From NCBI GenBank assembly GCA_046540835.1, contig JBKHEL010000001.1, forward strand, positions 7,492 to 71,491: 64,000 bases of DNA. Direction: 5' to 3'. Numbering within the stretch: position 1 is the first letter of the stretch; each line of letters opens with the position of its first letter. Shown one piece after another: positions 25,619 through 34,670 of the stretch. This DNA comes from Coraliomargarita_B sp046540835. Its GTDB lineage: Bacteria > Verrucomicrobiota > Verrucomicrobiia > Opitutales > Coraliomargaritaceae. The translations under genes were made by a program, and so were the position numbers. A model generated the notes under the pieces. It was not told the DNA's origin and did no database searches. It saw nothing but the letters and a program-made list of their open reading frames with translations.

Positions 25619-27157
25619 TTGAGCGTTTCGTGGTCGGCGTTCAACCTCCCGCCGATGCAACTCTATCCCAGCCCGTCAGAATTCGAAGCGCTTGCCCGCG
25701 AAGGCAACACCGTGCCGGTTTACTTGGATTTGACAGCGGACTGTGAAACCCCACTCGGTGCCTACTCCAAGATCCGCGACGGCGGACCAGCTTTTCTCTT
25801 CGAGTCGATTTCCGGGGGGGAGCGAATCAGCCGCTACTCTTTTCTCGGAGCCAATCCGCGAAAAGTTATACGGATCGATGCCGACCAGGTTCAGATCGAG
25901 CACAAAGACGGTCGCTGTGAGAACTTTCCAACCCCTGCGGATCCTCTCCAGGTCATCGAGGAGGAAATGGCCCGATACAAACCGGTCGAGACCCCGGGGA
26001 TGCCGCCCTTCACAGGCGGTGCCGTCGGCTACGTCGGGCACGAATACGTCCACTACGTCGAGCCCACGATCCCGAAACCAGCCGACCGCCCGCTCGACGT
26101 CCCCATCCTCTACTACATGATCACCGATTCTGTCCTGATTTTCGATCATGCCCGTCAAGTGCTCCGCGTGTGTGTCAACACCCACATCGAAGGCGATCCT
26201 GCGGCAGCTTATTCACAAGCCAGGGCAGAAATTGCCCGCATTTGTGAACAACTTGAAACACAACAGAAACTCGGACACCGCACCCTGCGCGAACCGGACG
26301 CGGTGACCGTGCCCCCCGGCAATTTCAGCCAACCGGCCTTCGAAGAAGCGGTCGAACGGGTGAAGCACTATGTTCGCTCGGGAGACGTGATTCAAACCGT
26401 TCTATCTCAGCGTTTTGAAAAACCTTTTGACCCGGGTCCGGTGGAGCTTTACCGAGCCTTGCGGACGGTCAATCCGTCCCCCTACATGTTTCTGCTCGAA
26501 GGCGGGGATTTTTCGACGGTGGGTGCCTCGCCGGAGGTCCACGTGCGGCTGACCGGCGATCAAGTGGAGATCCGTCCCATCGCCGGCACAAGGCACCGTG
26601 GCAGGTCAGAAGCAGAAGACCTTGAGCTGGAAAAAGATCTGCTCAGCGATGCTAAAGAGCGGGCAGAGCACCTTATGTTGGTCGATTTGGCGCGAAATGA
26701 TATTGGCCGAGTCTGCGAATACGGCTCGGTCCATGTGCCGGACTACATGATTATCGAAAGATATTCACATGTTATGCACATTGTTTCGCAGGTGATGGGC
26801 CGCATCCGCCGGACGTGCTCGGCCTACGATCTGATGCGGGCCACCTTTCCCGCCGGCACCCTGAGTGGGGCTCCCAAAATCCGGGCCCTACAGATTATTT
26901 CAGAGCTCGAACAGAGCCAGCGCGGGATCTATGGCGGTGCACTCGGCTATTTCGGCTACGAGGGCAACCACGACTCCTGCATTGGGATCCGCACAGCCGT
27001 GCTCAAAGACGGGAAAATTTACATCCAGTCGGGTGCCGGCGTGGTCGCCGATTCAGTGCCGACAAGTGAGTTCGAGGAAACAGTCAACAAAGCGAAGGCG
27101 ATGCTCAAAGCGGTTCATTTGGCAGAGATCGTTTTTAAAAAAACAAACGAGTTGTAA
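25619..27157 (+). CDS. trpE: Anthranilate synthase component I
   Basis: A 512-residue chorismate-using enzyme making anthranilate with the TrpG glutaminase, the first step of tryptophan synthesis. The N-domain has FLFESISGG (feedback Trp-binding region) and RYSFLGANP. The C-domain has RPIAGTRHRGR, DLARNDIGRV, GTLSGAPKIRALQII and YIQSGAGVVADSVP. Two starts are possible: TTG 25619, preceded by AAGGA at a good distance, or ATG 25655 (MQLYPSPSEF), where family similarity begins. No trpG, trpD or trpC lies beside it. PabB is an alternative but less likely from the strong TrpE-type N-domain. Confidence 0.92.
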   Translation: MSVSWSAFNLPPMQLYPSPSEFEALAREGNTVPVYLDLTADCETPLGAYSKIRDGGPAFLFESISGGERISRYSFLGANPRKVIRIDADQVQIEHKDGRCENFPTPADPLQVIEEEMARYKPVETPGMPPFTGGAVGYVGHEYVHYVEPTIPKPADRPLDVPILYYMITDSVLIFDHARQVLRVCVNTHIEGDPAAAYSQARAEIARICEQLETQQKLGHRTLREPDAVTVPPGNFSQPAFEEAVERVKHYVRSGDVIQTVLSQRFEKPFDPGPVELYRALRTVNPSPYMFLLEGGDFSTVGASPEVHVRLTGDQVEIRPIAGTRHRGRSEAEDLELEKDLLSDAKERAEHLMLVDLARNDIGRVCEYGSVHVPDYMIIERYSHVMHIVSQVMGRIRRTCSAYDLMRATFPAGTLSGAPKIRALQIISELEQSQRGIYGGALGYFGYEGNHDSCIGIRTAVLKDGKIYIQSGAGVVADSVPTSEFEETVNKAKAMLKAVHLAEIVFKKTNEL

Positions 27158-27252
27158 GGCCCGGACATTTCCACGCGATGGCTTAGTGAATCCGGAATAA
27201 ATCTCCGGTTTACAACTCCCACTTAAAAGGGAACAACGAAAGGATTCGCATC

Positions 27253-28275
27253 ATGGCCATCTCCACAAAACAGTCCACGCGCAACCGCACACTGTCTTCA
27301 CCCCCAGACCGCGTGCCCCGCGCACGCGTCGAAGATTCAGAAGGCATCACTGATGTTCGTGACCTTCCCTCCAGCGACCGTAATGTCATGCGCACATACA
27401 TGCAGGAAATCGGCAAGACCCCGCTTCTGACGAAGGAGGAGGAGTGCGAACTTGCTGAACGAATCAAAAAAGGCGACAAGGCGGCCCGCGACCACATGAT
27501 CTCGGCAAATCTCCGTCTCGTCGTTAAGATCGCGCACGACTATAACAATTTCGGGCTGCCGCTCCTCGACCTGATCAGCGAGGGCAACATCGGTCTGGTC
27601 AAAGCCGTTGAACGCTTCGACCCCTCAAAGGGCGGGAAGCTAAGCACCTATGCGGCCTGGTGGATCAAGCAGTCCATTAAACGCGCACTCGCTAACCAAA
27701 GCAAAACAATCCGCCTGCCGGTCCACCTGGTCGACCGCATCGCGAGAATGCGCAAAATCACCGCCCAGCTGGCCGATGAACTTGATCGGGAGCCCTCCGA
27801 CGAAGAAATTGCCTACGAGATGGACCTCCCGGTCAACAAAGTTGCCCATCTCAAAACGGTCAGCGTGCGCCCCTCCTCACTCGATGCCCCGGTCGGCGAA
27901 GATGGAGACACCACTTTCGGCGAATTGGTCGGCGATGAAAATGGATCCACTCCTTTCGAAACATTTCAGGAGAAATCGATGAGCAACGACATCCGGGATG
28001 TGATCGCCCAACTCGACGAACGCGAGGCTGAAATCATTCAACTGCGGTTCGGCCTCAACGGGGATCACCCGCTGACCCTCGAGGAAGTCGGCGAGCGCTT
28101 TAACGTCACCCGCGAGCGCGTCCGACAGATTCAAAATATCGCGATTCATAAAATGCGTCGAATCATGACGGATAACGAACGCCAGCGAACTAAAGAGGAA
28201 GTCCATCAGGAAACGCTCGAACAGAAGAAGATGGAGGTATTCGCCGAATTTTTCGAACAAGCCTCAGCTAACTGA
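27253..28275 (+). CDS. RNA polymerase sigma factor, RpoD/SigA family (short)
   Basis: A 340-residue sigma-70 factor. Region 1.2 is seen in MRTYMQEIGKTPLLTKEEE, region 2 in NLRLVVKIAHDYNNFGLPLL followed by EGNIGLVKAVERFDP and STYAAWWIKQSIKRAL, region 3 in RLPVHLVDRIARM, and region 4 in LTLEEVGERFNVTRERVRQI. Region 1.1 and the long non-conserved insert of primary sigma factors are missing; the first 45 residues are basic and unordered. It could be the group 2 or principal-like factor. AAAGGA lies 10 bp before the ATG, one of the better ribosome sites in the window. An intrinsic terminator follows. Confidence 0.92.
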   Translation: MAISTKQSTRNRTLSSPPDRVPRARVEDSEGITDVRDLPSSDRNVMRTYMQEIGKTPLLTKEEECELAERIKKGDKAARDHMISANLRLVVKIAHDYNNFGLPLLDLISEGNIGLVKAVERFDPSKGGKLSTYAAWWIKQSIKRALANQSKTIRLPVHLVDRIARMRKITAQLADELDREPSDEEIAYEMDLPVNKVAHLKTVSVRPSSLDAPVGEDGDTTFGELVGDENGSTPFETFQEKSMSNDIRDVIAQLDEREAEIIQLRFGLNGDHPLTLEEVGERFNVTRERVRQIQNIAIHKMRRIMTDNERQRTKEEVHQETLEQKKMEVFAEFFEQASAN

Positions 28276-28304
28276 GGCCGCAAAAACTTGTTGTTTGTTA
28301 GGAG

Positions 28305-28337
28305 AGCCCTCCGGCGGAATCGCAGGGGGGCTTTTTT
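28305..28337 (+). terminator. Rho-independent terminator after the sigma factor gene
   Basis: AGCCCTCC (28305-28312) pairs with GGGGGGCT (28325-28332) with one G-T pair, followed by a run of T. It lies 30 bp past the sigma gene stop and touches the end of the convergent lnt gene. Confidence 0.8.
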
Positions 28338-29916
28338 AAGATACCTCTTTCGACCTTAACGACCACTTCCGCCCCATAACGATGCCCGGCACCAGTAAAA
28401 CCGCGCAAAGCCAGACAAACCAGTCCCCCTTGCGCGTGTAGAAGCTCTGACGCCGCTCCCAATCTTCAAATTGAAAAACGTCCAGTGGGCCCCCGCCGCG
28501 AAAGTAAATGCTTCCGTTTTCATCGCGGAGCACTTCGCGCACGGTCCCATACGCATCAATCCAGCCACTCCAGCCCCCATTGCCACAGCGCACAACCGGA
28601 CGGCGATTTTCCACTGCCCGCAGCACTGAGTGCGCGGCATGCTGACTGGCACCGCCCTCTTCACCATACCAGGCGTTGTTGGTTGCCACAAAAAGCACCT
28701 GGGCCCCCGCGCGCACGCTTTCCCGGACCAGTGCAGGAAACACATCCTCATAGCAAACCAATGGACCCACCCGCCAAATCCTTTCGCCGATACTCAAGTC
28801 GATCAACGAAGCTGCATCCCCCGGCACAAAACTGCCTCCCAGCGGCACCACCGTGTCAATAAAGCCAAAGGGTGCCGGCACATACTCACCGAAGGGCACC
28901 AGCTCCCGCTTCGCGTATCCCTGGCTGGATAGACCACTCCCCGGCTCGACCAGAAAAATCCCGTTTTGCCAAACCTCACGCTCAGGCTCCTTTGAAAGAC
29001 TGCCCATCAAAATCGGCTGACCGATCTCATTGGCCAGCCGCTCCACCCTCGCCTCCATCTGCGGATTGCCGTCCACCGGCCAGGGTGTGGCTGCCTCAGG
29101 CCAAAGGATCAAATCGACGTCCAGGCCTCCCACGAAGCGCGTCTGTCGCTCCAGAATCGCGAGATTCTCCAGTTCCCGATCCGTATCCCACTTTAATTCC
29201 GGCGCGATATAGGGCTGCACCACTCCAGCCGTAAAAAGCGGCACCACGTCCTCTTTCTCCGGCAAGGTTTTGAAAAATAAATAGAGACAACCCCCCAAGA
29301 GCGCCAAAGCGAGATATAAGTCCGGACTGAACCAACCGATCCACTTTTTCAGCTCCCGCTGCACAGTCCGGCTCCGCAGCGTTTGAGCGACACAACAGTT
29401 GAACAGAATCAGCATAAAGGAAACCCCATAGGCCCCCGTCCACGCCCCCATTTGCAAGATGACCGGGCGCTCCCACTGACTGAGCGAAAGCGGAGCCCAG
29501 GGAAAGCCCCAGAACAGCCAGCTGCGCGCCCATTCGAGGACCACCCATAATCCTGCAATGGCCGAAAACCCAAGCACCCGCACAAAAAACTTCGCCCGCG
29601 TCAACTGCGGCCAGATCCACGCCGCAAAAAGCAGCCAGAGCAGAAAAAGAAAGGCGAGTATCCCACTCAGCCCCAGCGTACCCATCCAGGTAACGTGTCG
29701 AAGCCAAATCAGGATGATAAACCAACTGACCCAGCCACAGAGTAACCCGACCCAAAACACCGAACGGCGCGAAGGCCCCGCGGCACACCAGAGCATCACC
29801 GGGACAAAGGCCACGTAAGCTGCCTCCGCAAAACCAAAAGGCGGTATCGACAGCACCCACATACAAGCCGAGAGCACCCCCGCCAGCAAACCCCAGTATT
29901 TCATCCTATGCTTCAT
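28336..29916 (-). CDS. lnt: Apolipoprotein N-acyltransferase
   Basis: A 526-residue inner-membrane enzyme that adds the third acyl chain to lipoproteins. About seven or eight N-terminal hydrophobic segments precede a nitrilase-fold domain. The Glu-Lys-Cys triad is visible: E in LWPEAATPW, K in YAKRELVPFGEYVP and C in LVCYEDVFPALVRE. One further hydrophobic segment closes the protein (FVWLCAVLLVPGIVMG). ATG 29916 is used; the frame extends to a TTG at 29934, and ATG 29904 is also possible. It is on the same strand as the mre cluster, 173 bp beyond the start of lnt. Confidence 0.94.
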   Translation of the reverse strand: MKHRMKYWGLLAGVLSACMWVLSIPPFGFAEAAYVAFVPVMLWCAAGPSRRSVFWVGLLCGWVSWFIILIWLRHVTWMGTLGLSGILAFLFLLWLLFAAWIWPQLTRAKFFVRVLGFSAIAGLWVVLEWARSWLFWGFPWAPLSLSQWERPVILQMGAWTGAYGVSFMLILFNCCVAQTLRSRTVQRELKKWIGWFSPDLYLALALLGGCLYLFFKTLPEKEDVVPLFTAGVVQPYIAPELKWDTDRELENLAILERQTRFVGGLDVDLILWPEAATPWPVDGNPQMEARVERLANEIGQPILMGSLSKEPEREVWQNGIFLVEPGSGLSSQGYAKRELVPFGEYVPAPFGFIDTVVPLGGSFVPGDAASLIDLSIGERIWRVGPLVCYEDVFPALVRESVRAGAQVLFVATNNAWYGEEGGASQHAAHSVLRAVENRRPVVRCGNGGWSGWIDAYGTVREVLRDENGSIYFRGGGPLDVFQFEDWERRQSFYTRKGDWFVWLCAVLLVPGIVMGRKWSLRSKEVS

Positions 29917-30088
29917 CGTTCGATTCAGGAACAAGCCTCAGAGTCTCATGCTTTTCCCGAGAGCGTCCAGCTTCGTCTGGACACAGCACCCACAAAACGC
30001 ACCGCTTCCGATTCGCCGTTTTTCAGAAATAGAAGCGACACCCCGGCCGCTTCCCTATGCCTGACAGTGTTCACCCGGCTCTTCACCC

Positions 30089-32029
30089 TCAAAACCCGGC
30101 CCGCTCGGGATACTGCCGGATGAATTCCTGGAAAATGTCTTTCGCCACCGGCCCCGCAGTCGAGCCTCCGTGAAAGCTGTCGGCAGCACTCGCACCCTCC
30201 ACCATCACCGCGACGGCAATCTGCGGGTCCTCCGCAGGCGCATAGCCGACGAACCAGGCGAGGTTGACCTCTTCCCCATGCGCACGGAAATCTGCCGTGC
30301 CGGTCTTCCCCGCGATGCGCAAGCCGTCGATCTGCACCAGCCGTCCGGTTCCATCCGGACCAACCACACGTTCCATCCCCTCATAAAGAGCTGCCCGCTG
30401 TGAGGGATCCAAGCCAAGAGGCTCTCCTCCATGGTTCACCGCCATTGCCTCCTCCCGCGAGAGCGCTTGGAGGGTCGGCTTTGTCCTTGTCTCTCCCCGC
30501 CCGATTGAGGCGATCACCGTCGCCATCTGCAAAGGCGTCACCAACAGAAAGCCCTGCCCGATCGCCGTATTTGCCGTGTCCCCGGGCACCCAACCAGCAC
30601 CGATCCGCTCGCGCTTCCACGACTTGTCCGGCACCACCAGTCGGCGGGTCTCATAGGGCAACTCAATCCCTGTCGGCTCGCTGAGCCCGAAGCGCTTGGC
30701 TTCTGCACTGATCAAATCAATACCCATCTTCAGGCCCTCCGCATAATAGAAAACATTACAACTGCCCTCGATCGCGGTCGCCGTGTCCACAACACCATGT
30801 CCATTTCGGGCATGACAGCGAAAAACCCGGTTCCCCACCCGGTAAACACCTTGGCAGTCATGCTCGGTGTTTTCACGAATGGTGCCCGCCCGCTGGCCCG
30901 CAATAGTTGTAATCAACTTGAAGGTCGACCCCGGCGGATACGAGAGCTGGGCCGCACGGTTGAGCCAGGCCCCGCGCTCGTTAATTGCCGTAAAGGTCTT
31001 TTGCGGGATCATAGGACTCAGGTCATTGAGGTCATAACTGGGATGGCTTGCCAGGGTCAGCACCTCTCCGCTTTCCACATCGAGCGCGACGGCCGCCCCC
31101 TTGCGGTCTCCAAGTGCAGTCTCCGCAGCCAGTTGTAGATCGATGTCGAGACTCGTTACCACATCCTCCCCCTTGCGCGGCGGCACCAGATCGAGCCGGG
31201 TATCCTGAAAACCGAGCGGATCGACACGCCAGAGCTCCGAGCCGGTCTTGCCGGAGAGCTGCTCGTTGAACGAACGTTCGAGCCCGGTTTTCCCCACCTT
31301 TTTTTTGAAGGTGAAGGTCTTGATCCCGTCGTCGGGAAGCTCACTCGCATCCGGGGTCACACTCTGCACATAGCCGAGGGTATGCGCAGCCGCCATACCA
31401 AAGGGATAGTAGCGCGCCGTGTCCGTGTGGATTTTAATCGGCGAATCAACCGGGACCTGCTCCACCAGGCGGGCATATTGATCCGGTTTGAGATCACCCA
31501 CCAAAGCCAGAGGCAGCAGGAGCTGCTCGTTGAAGTGGCGGATAATACGGCTTTGTGATATCGAATCTTCGCGACCGGTGATCCGGTTGATTTGATCCAC
31601 ATAGCGCTGAATCACCGTTTGTCGCGCCTTCCATTGCAGTTGATTGTGGTCGGGCACCGGGGGCCGCTGAGGCCGTTCGGCCACCGGAGTTCCCTCATAG
31701 GCCGCCCGCAGGCGCGCCCGCTCCTCCCGGATAACCTGCGCGTATTCACGCCGGAATTCCGGGCGCAAGTCGTCAAGATAGACCACCGCCGAGTAAAGCG
31801 CCCGACTCCCGACCAATAAATTCCCCTTTCGATCGTAGATATCGCCGCGTGGTCCGGGCTTAATCACCCTCCGCTCCGTTTGCTGCCGCTCAATCGCTTC
31901 GTATTTTCGGCTGGCAACCAGCTGTCGCCAAGCCAACCCCAGCAGCAAAATTACTGTCGCCCCAAAAACAATCCAGAAAAAGAAGAGAAGTCTCGGGTTA
32001 TCCCCGCGCTGGACATCATATTGATTCAT
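30089..32029 (-). CDS. mrdA: Penicillin-binding protein 2 (rod-type transpeptidase)
   Basis: A 646-residue class B PBP that crosslinks peptidoglycan during elongation. It has one N-terminal membrane helix (LFFFWIVFGATVILLLGLAW), a pedestal/dimerisation domain with RGDIYDRKGNLLV, and a transpeptidase domain with the acyl-serine in PPGSTFK, SCN and GKTGTADF. The length matches E. coli PBP2 (633). It ends the cluster mreB-mreC-mreD-mrdA, so it works with the Rod complex. rodA is not adjacent; the gene after it (lnt) is not part of elongation. Confidence 0.96.
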   Translation of the reverse strand: MNQYDVQRGDNPRLLFFFWIVFGATVILLLGLAWRQLVASRKYEAIERQQTERRVIKPGPRGDIYDRKGNLLVGSRALYSAVVYLDDLRPEFRREYAQVIREERARLRAAYEGTPVAERPQRPPVPDHNQLQWKARQTVIQRYVDQINRITGREDSISQSRIIRHFNEQLLLPLALVGDLKPDQYARLVEQVPVDSPIKIHTDTARYYPFGMAAAHTLGYVQSVTPDASELPDDGIKTFTFKKKVGKTGLERSFNEQLSGKTGSELWRVDPLGFQDTRLDLVPPRKGEDVVTSLDIDLQLAAETALGDRKGAAVALDVESGEVLTLASHPSYDLNDLSPMIPQKTFTAINERGAWLNRAAQLSYPPGSTFKLITTIAGQRAGTIRENTEHDCQGVYRVGNRVFRCHARNGHGVVDTATAIEGSCNVFYYAEGLKMGIDLISAEAKRFGLSEPTGIELPYETRRLVVPDKSWKRERIGAGWVPGDTANTAIGQGFLLVTPLQMATVIASIGRGETRTKPTLQALSREEAMAVNHGGEPLGLDPSQRAALYEGMERVVGPDGTGRLVQIDGLRIAGKTGTADFRAHGEEVNLAWFVGYAPAEDPQIAVAVMVEGASAADSFHGGSTAGPVAKDIFQEFIRQYPERAGF

Positions 32030-32078
32030 CAGATCGTCACTCAGGTCTCAGGTTTTCACATTCATTCCTCTGGTTCGC

Positions 32079-32609
32079 TCAAACCATCGGATACTCGTCC
32101 GGCTCGACGTCCAGATGGCAAATTTCAAATAAAGCCCGCTGTAAATTAAAAAACCAGGGAGCGACCACCAGTAAAACCAGATGCGAGAGCAACCATGTCG
32201 TGCCGCACTGTATCCAAAATTCCACTGCTCCAAATCGGCCCGACCCTTCAGAGAGTGTCAAAACCAGCAAAAATACCGCGTTCAATGCGTGGGCGATCAG
32301 CACCGGATGGTAGTTGTGCTCAGCCCGAAAGCGGATGCGCAAATGGAAGATCAAAGCACCCGCAGCAAGAAAAGAGATTGTGAACAACCCAAACTGCGCC
32401 GGCAGAGCAGCATCCATCCAGAGTCCGCTGCCCAGGGTGCAAATAAAATAGGACTGGTGCCTGAGGTAGAGCGCGGGGAACACCACCATCGGCCCCAATA
32501 AAAATAGGTAGAGCGACCAGCCCGCCAGCGCGGAATCCACCATCAGCGTGAGATGGAGCAGGAGCACGTTCGCTCCGAACATCAGAATCGCCCGCGGATC
32601 AAGGAGCAT
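32079..32609 (-). CDS. mreD: Rod shape-determining protein MreD-like
   Basis: A 176-residue integral membrane protein with about five hydrophobic helices (for example ILMFGANVLLLHLTLMVDSAL and LLSHLVLLVVAPWFF). MreD sequences are poorly conserved; the assignment comes from size, topology and its place between mreC and mrdA. Its start lies inside the end of mreC (11-base overlap), which supports coupled translation. It should bridge MreC and MreB in the elongasome. It could also be annotated as a hypothetical membrane protein if context is ignored. Confidence 0.8.
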   Translation of the reverse strand: MLLDPRAILMFGANVLLLHLTLMVDSALAGWSLYLFLLGPMVVFPALYLRHQSYFICTLGSGLWMDAALPAQFGLFTISFLAAGALIFHLRIRFRAEHNYHPVLIAHALNAVFLLVLTLSEGSGRFGAVEFWIQCGTTWLLSHLVLLVVAPWFFNLQRALFEICHLDVEPDEYPMV

Positions 32610-33450
32610 CTTCGCCTCCTTCCAGGGGATTGAGCGGGATCAGCACAGCCACTTCATGCAACCGCAATAGGTCCGGATCAAGCGCAACCTCCCCCGCCTG
32701 GAAGATGCCGGTGCTACCAGGCTCCAGCCAGCTCACCTTCCCAATTAAAAGACCCGGCGGAAAGGTGCCCCCCAATTGAGTCGAAACCAACTTTAGCGGC
32801 CGTTCGCTCGTCGCCACCAAATCCTGCGCTGCATCGCGGACAACTCCCGCCGGATCCCCGAACCCACTCTGCACAATCCCCTGATACACCACCGGTCGAT
32901 CATCCCCGGCAAACTGCGCTGCCATACGAAACTCCGGGCTGGAAATCAATTCCACCCGGCTGGTGAAGGCATTGACCTCAACGACCCGGCCCACGATGCC
33001 ACCAGAGAAAACCACTGCTGCGCCTTTCGGAATATCGTAGTCGCGCCCCTTGCGGATCACCAATTGCTGCCACCAGGCACTGAGGTCGCGCCGGATCACC
33101 CGGGCCACTTCGTAGCGGAACTTCCGCCGACTGGGCAAATCCAGGATATTTTCCAGTCGTGCGATTTCTGCTTCGAGCTCCTCCGTCCGCTGGGCATTAA
33201 ATTGGTAGAGCGCTTTCGCACGGGCCACCTCACGGCCCGCCTCAATCAGCTCCACCTTCGAATGACTGCGTCTCGACCAAAAGCCCTCCAAATCATCCAG
33301 ATAGGAGTTCGCTACCCACGCCGGAGCCTGAAATTCGGAGAAACTCACTCGAAGAAACGATTTGACCGCCGTCGGCACCATCCACCACGCCAAAAGAAAG
33401 ACGCCGAGGGCGACAATTGGCTTCAATCTATCGAAGCGTTGCTTCGCCAC
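32599..33450 (-). CDS. mreC: Rod shape-determining protein MreC
   Basis: A 283-residue bitopic protein, with a cytoplasmic stub, a membrane helix (KPIVALGVFLLAWWMVPTAV), a periplasmic coiled coil (AREVARAKALYQFNAQRTEELEAEIARLENIL, about 70-100), and two beta domains with conserved GAAVVFSGGIVGRVVEV and FPPGLLIGKV. MreC scaffolds PBP2 in the Rod system. It starts at GTG 33450, 9 bp after the mreB stop. The length fits the family. Confidence 0.93.
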   Translation of the reverse strand: MAKQRFDRLKPIVALGVFLLAWWMVPTAVKSFLRVSFSEFQAPAWVANSYLDDLEGFWSRRSHSKVELIEAGREVARAKALYQFNAQRTEELEAEIARLENILDLPSRRKFRYEVARVIRRDLSAWWQQLVIRKGRDYDIPKGAAVVFSGGIVGRVVEVNAFTSRVELISSPEFRMAAQFAGDDRPVVYQGIVQSGFGDPAGVVRDAAQDLVATSERPLKLVSTQLGGTFPPGLLIGKVSWLEPGSTGIFQAGEVALDPDLLRLHEVAVLIPLNPLEGGEDAP

Positions 33451-33459
33451 GGTCTGCGA

Positions 33460-34482
33460 TCAGTTTTTTGGGGCTCCCGTTAAATCCTTCAGCAGGAAGG
33501 CCAACTCATGGAGCACCATACCCGTTCCATTGGCGACCGCACTCAAAGGATCATCGGCGATAATCGCCGGCAGCCCCGTTGCGTCGCTCAACATCTGATC
33601 GAGCCCCTGAATCATCGCTCCGCCACCCGCCAGGAAAAACCCGCGGTCCACCAAATCAGCAGACAATTCAGGGGGACAGCGTTCCAGCGCGTTGCGCACA
33701 AGATCAACGATCGATTGAATTGTATCGGACAAAGCCTCGCGGATCTCCTGCGAAGTGATCGTGATCGTCTTGGGCAAACCAGCCACCGAGTCACGGCCCC
33801 GCACCTCCATCGAAACTTCCTCCTCCATCGGAAAGGCCGAACCCACCCGGATTTTAATCTCCTCTGCGGTGCGCTCACCAATCATTAAATTATAGGCACG
33901 CTTCATATAGTTGACGATCGCCGTGTCGATCTCGTCGCCCCCCACACGAATACTCTTCGTGAAGACCACACCAGCCAGCGAAATAATCGCGACCTCTGTC
34001 GTCCCCCCACCGATATCAACAATCATATTCGCTGCCGGTTCATCAATCGGCAGTCCCACACCAATGGCCGCAGCCATCGGCTCCTCCAGCAACACCACAT
34101 CACGCGCTCCCGCACGGATAGCCGAATCTTTCACCGCGCGGCGCTCCACCTCGGTGATTCCCGAGGGCACCGCCACCACAATACGCGGGGCGACAAAAGT
34201 CTTCCGGTGATTCACCTTGTTGATGAAATAGCGCAACATCGCCTCCGTGATCTCAAAATCCGCGATCACCCCATCCTTCATCGGCCGAATCGCCGTAATA
34301 TTCCCAGGCGTCCGGCCCAGCATTTTCTTAGCCTCCGAACCAACCGCGCAGACCTTTTTGGTCGATGAATAGATCGCGACCACACTGGGCTCGCGGAGCA
34401 CGATGCCCTTTTCTTTAGCAAACACCAAGGTGTTTGCTGTTCCCAGGTCTATGCCAATATCGTTAGAGAGAAGTCCGAACAC
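33460..34482 (-). CDS. mreB: Rod shape-determining protein MreB (bacterial actin)
   Basis: A 340-residue actin-like ATPase that orients cell-wall elongation. Motifs: the phosphate-1 loop DIGIDLGTANTLVF (8-21), VAVPSGITEVERRAV, phosphate-2 VDIGGGTTEVAIISLAG, and the adenosine site FLAGGGAMIQGLD. It starts at GTG 34482 (MFGLLSNDIG), consistent with MreB families in which a short amphipathic N-terminus precedes the first strand. It leads the mreBCD-mrdA transcription unit on the minus strand. Confidence 0.97.
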   Translation of the reverse strand: MFGLLSNDIGIDLGTANTLVFAKEKGIVLREPSVVAIYSSTKKVCAVGSEAKKMLGRTPGNITAIRPMKDGVIADFEITEAMLRYFINKVNHRKTFVAPRIVVAVPSGITEVERRAVKDSAIRAGARDVVLLEEPMAAAIGVGLPIDEPAANMIVDIGGGTTEVAIISLAGVVFTKSIRVGGDEIDTAIVNYMKRAYNLMIGERTAEEIKIRVGSAFPMEEEVSMEVRGRDSVAGLPKTITITSQEIREALSDTIQSIVDLVRNALERCPPELSADLVDRGFFLAGGGAMIQGLDQMLSDATGLPAIIADDPLSAVANGTGMVLHELAFLLKDLTGAPKN

Positions 34483-34616
34483 AGGGATGTTGTCTATTCA
34501 AAGATTTTGAATGTCAAATAATTAGAGCCAACAGATTCTCCCCTTATTCATCCAACCCCCTATACCCAAAACAAAAGCAGCGACCTAACCCACTATTTCT
34601 TCCGATATTATTTTGA

Positions 34617-34643
34617 CCTGTCCCTAATTTTTGTGTGGACAGG
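34617..34643. repeat. Inverted repeat upstream of RAYT copy 2
   Basis: CCTGTCC (34617-34623) pairs with GGACAGG (34637-34643) across 13 bases, 28 bp before the transposase ATG. The GACCTGTCCCTAATTTTT context resembles strings seen upstream of many IS200-like RAYT genes. It may be an element end recognised by the enzyme. Confidence 0.45.
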
Positions 34644-34670
34644 CGATGGTTTACTTTGTGTTATTGGGGT

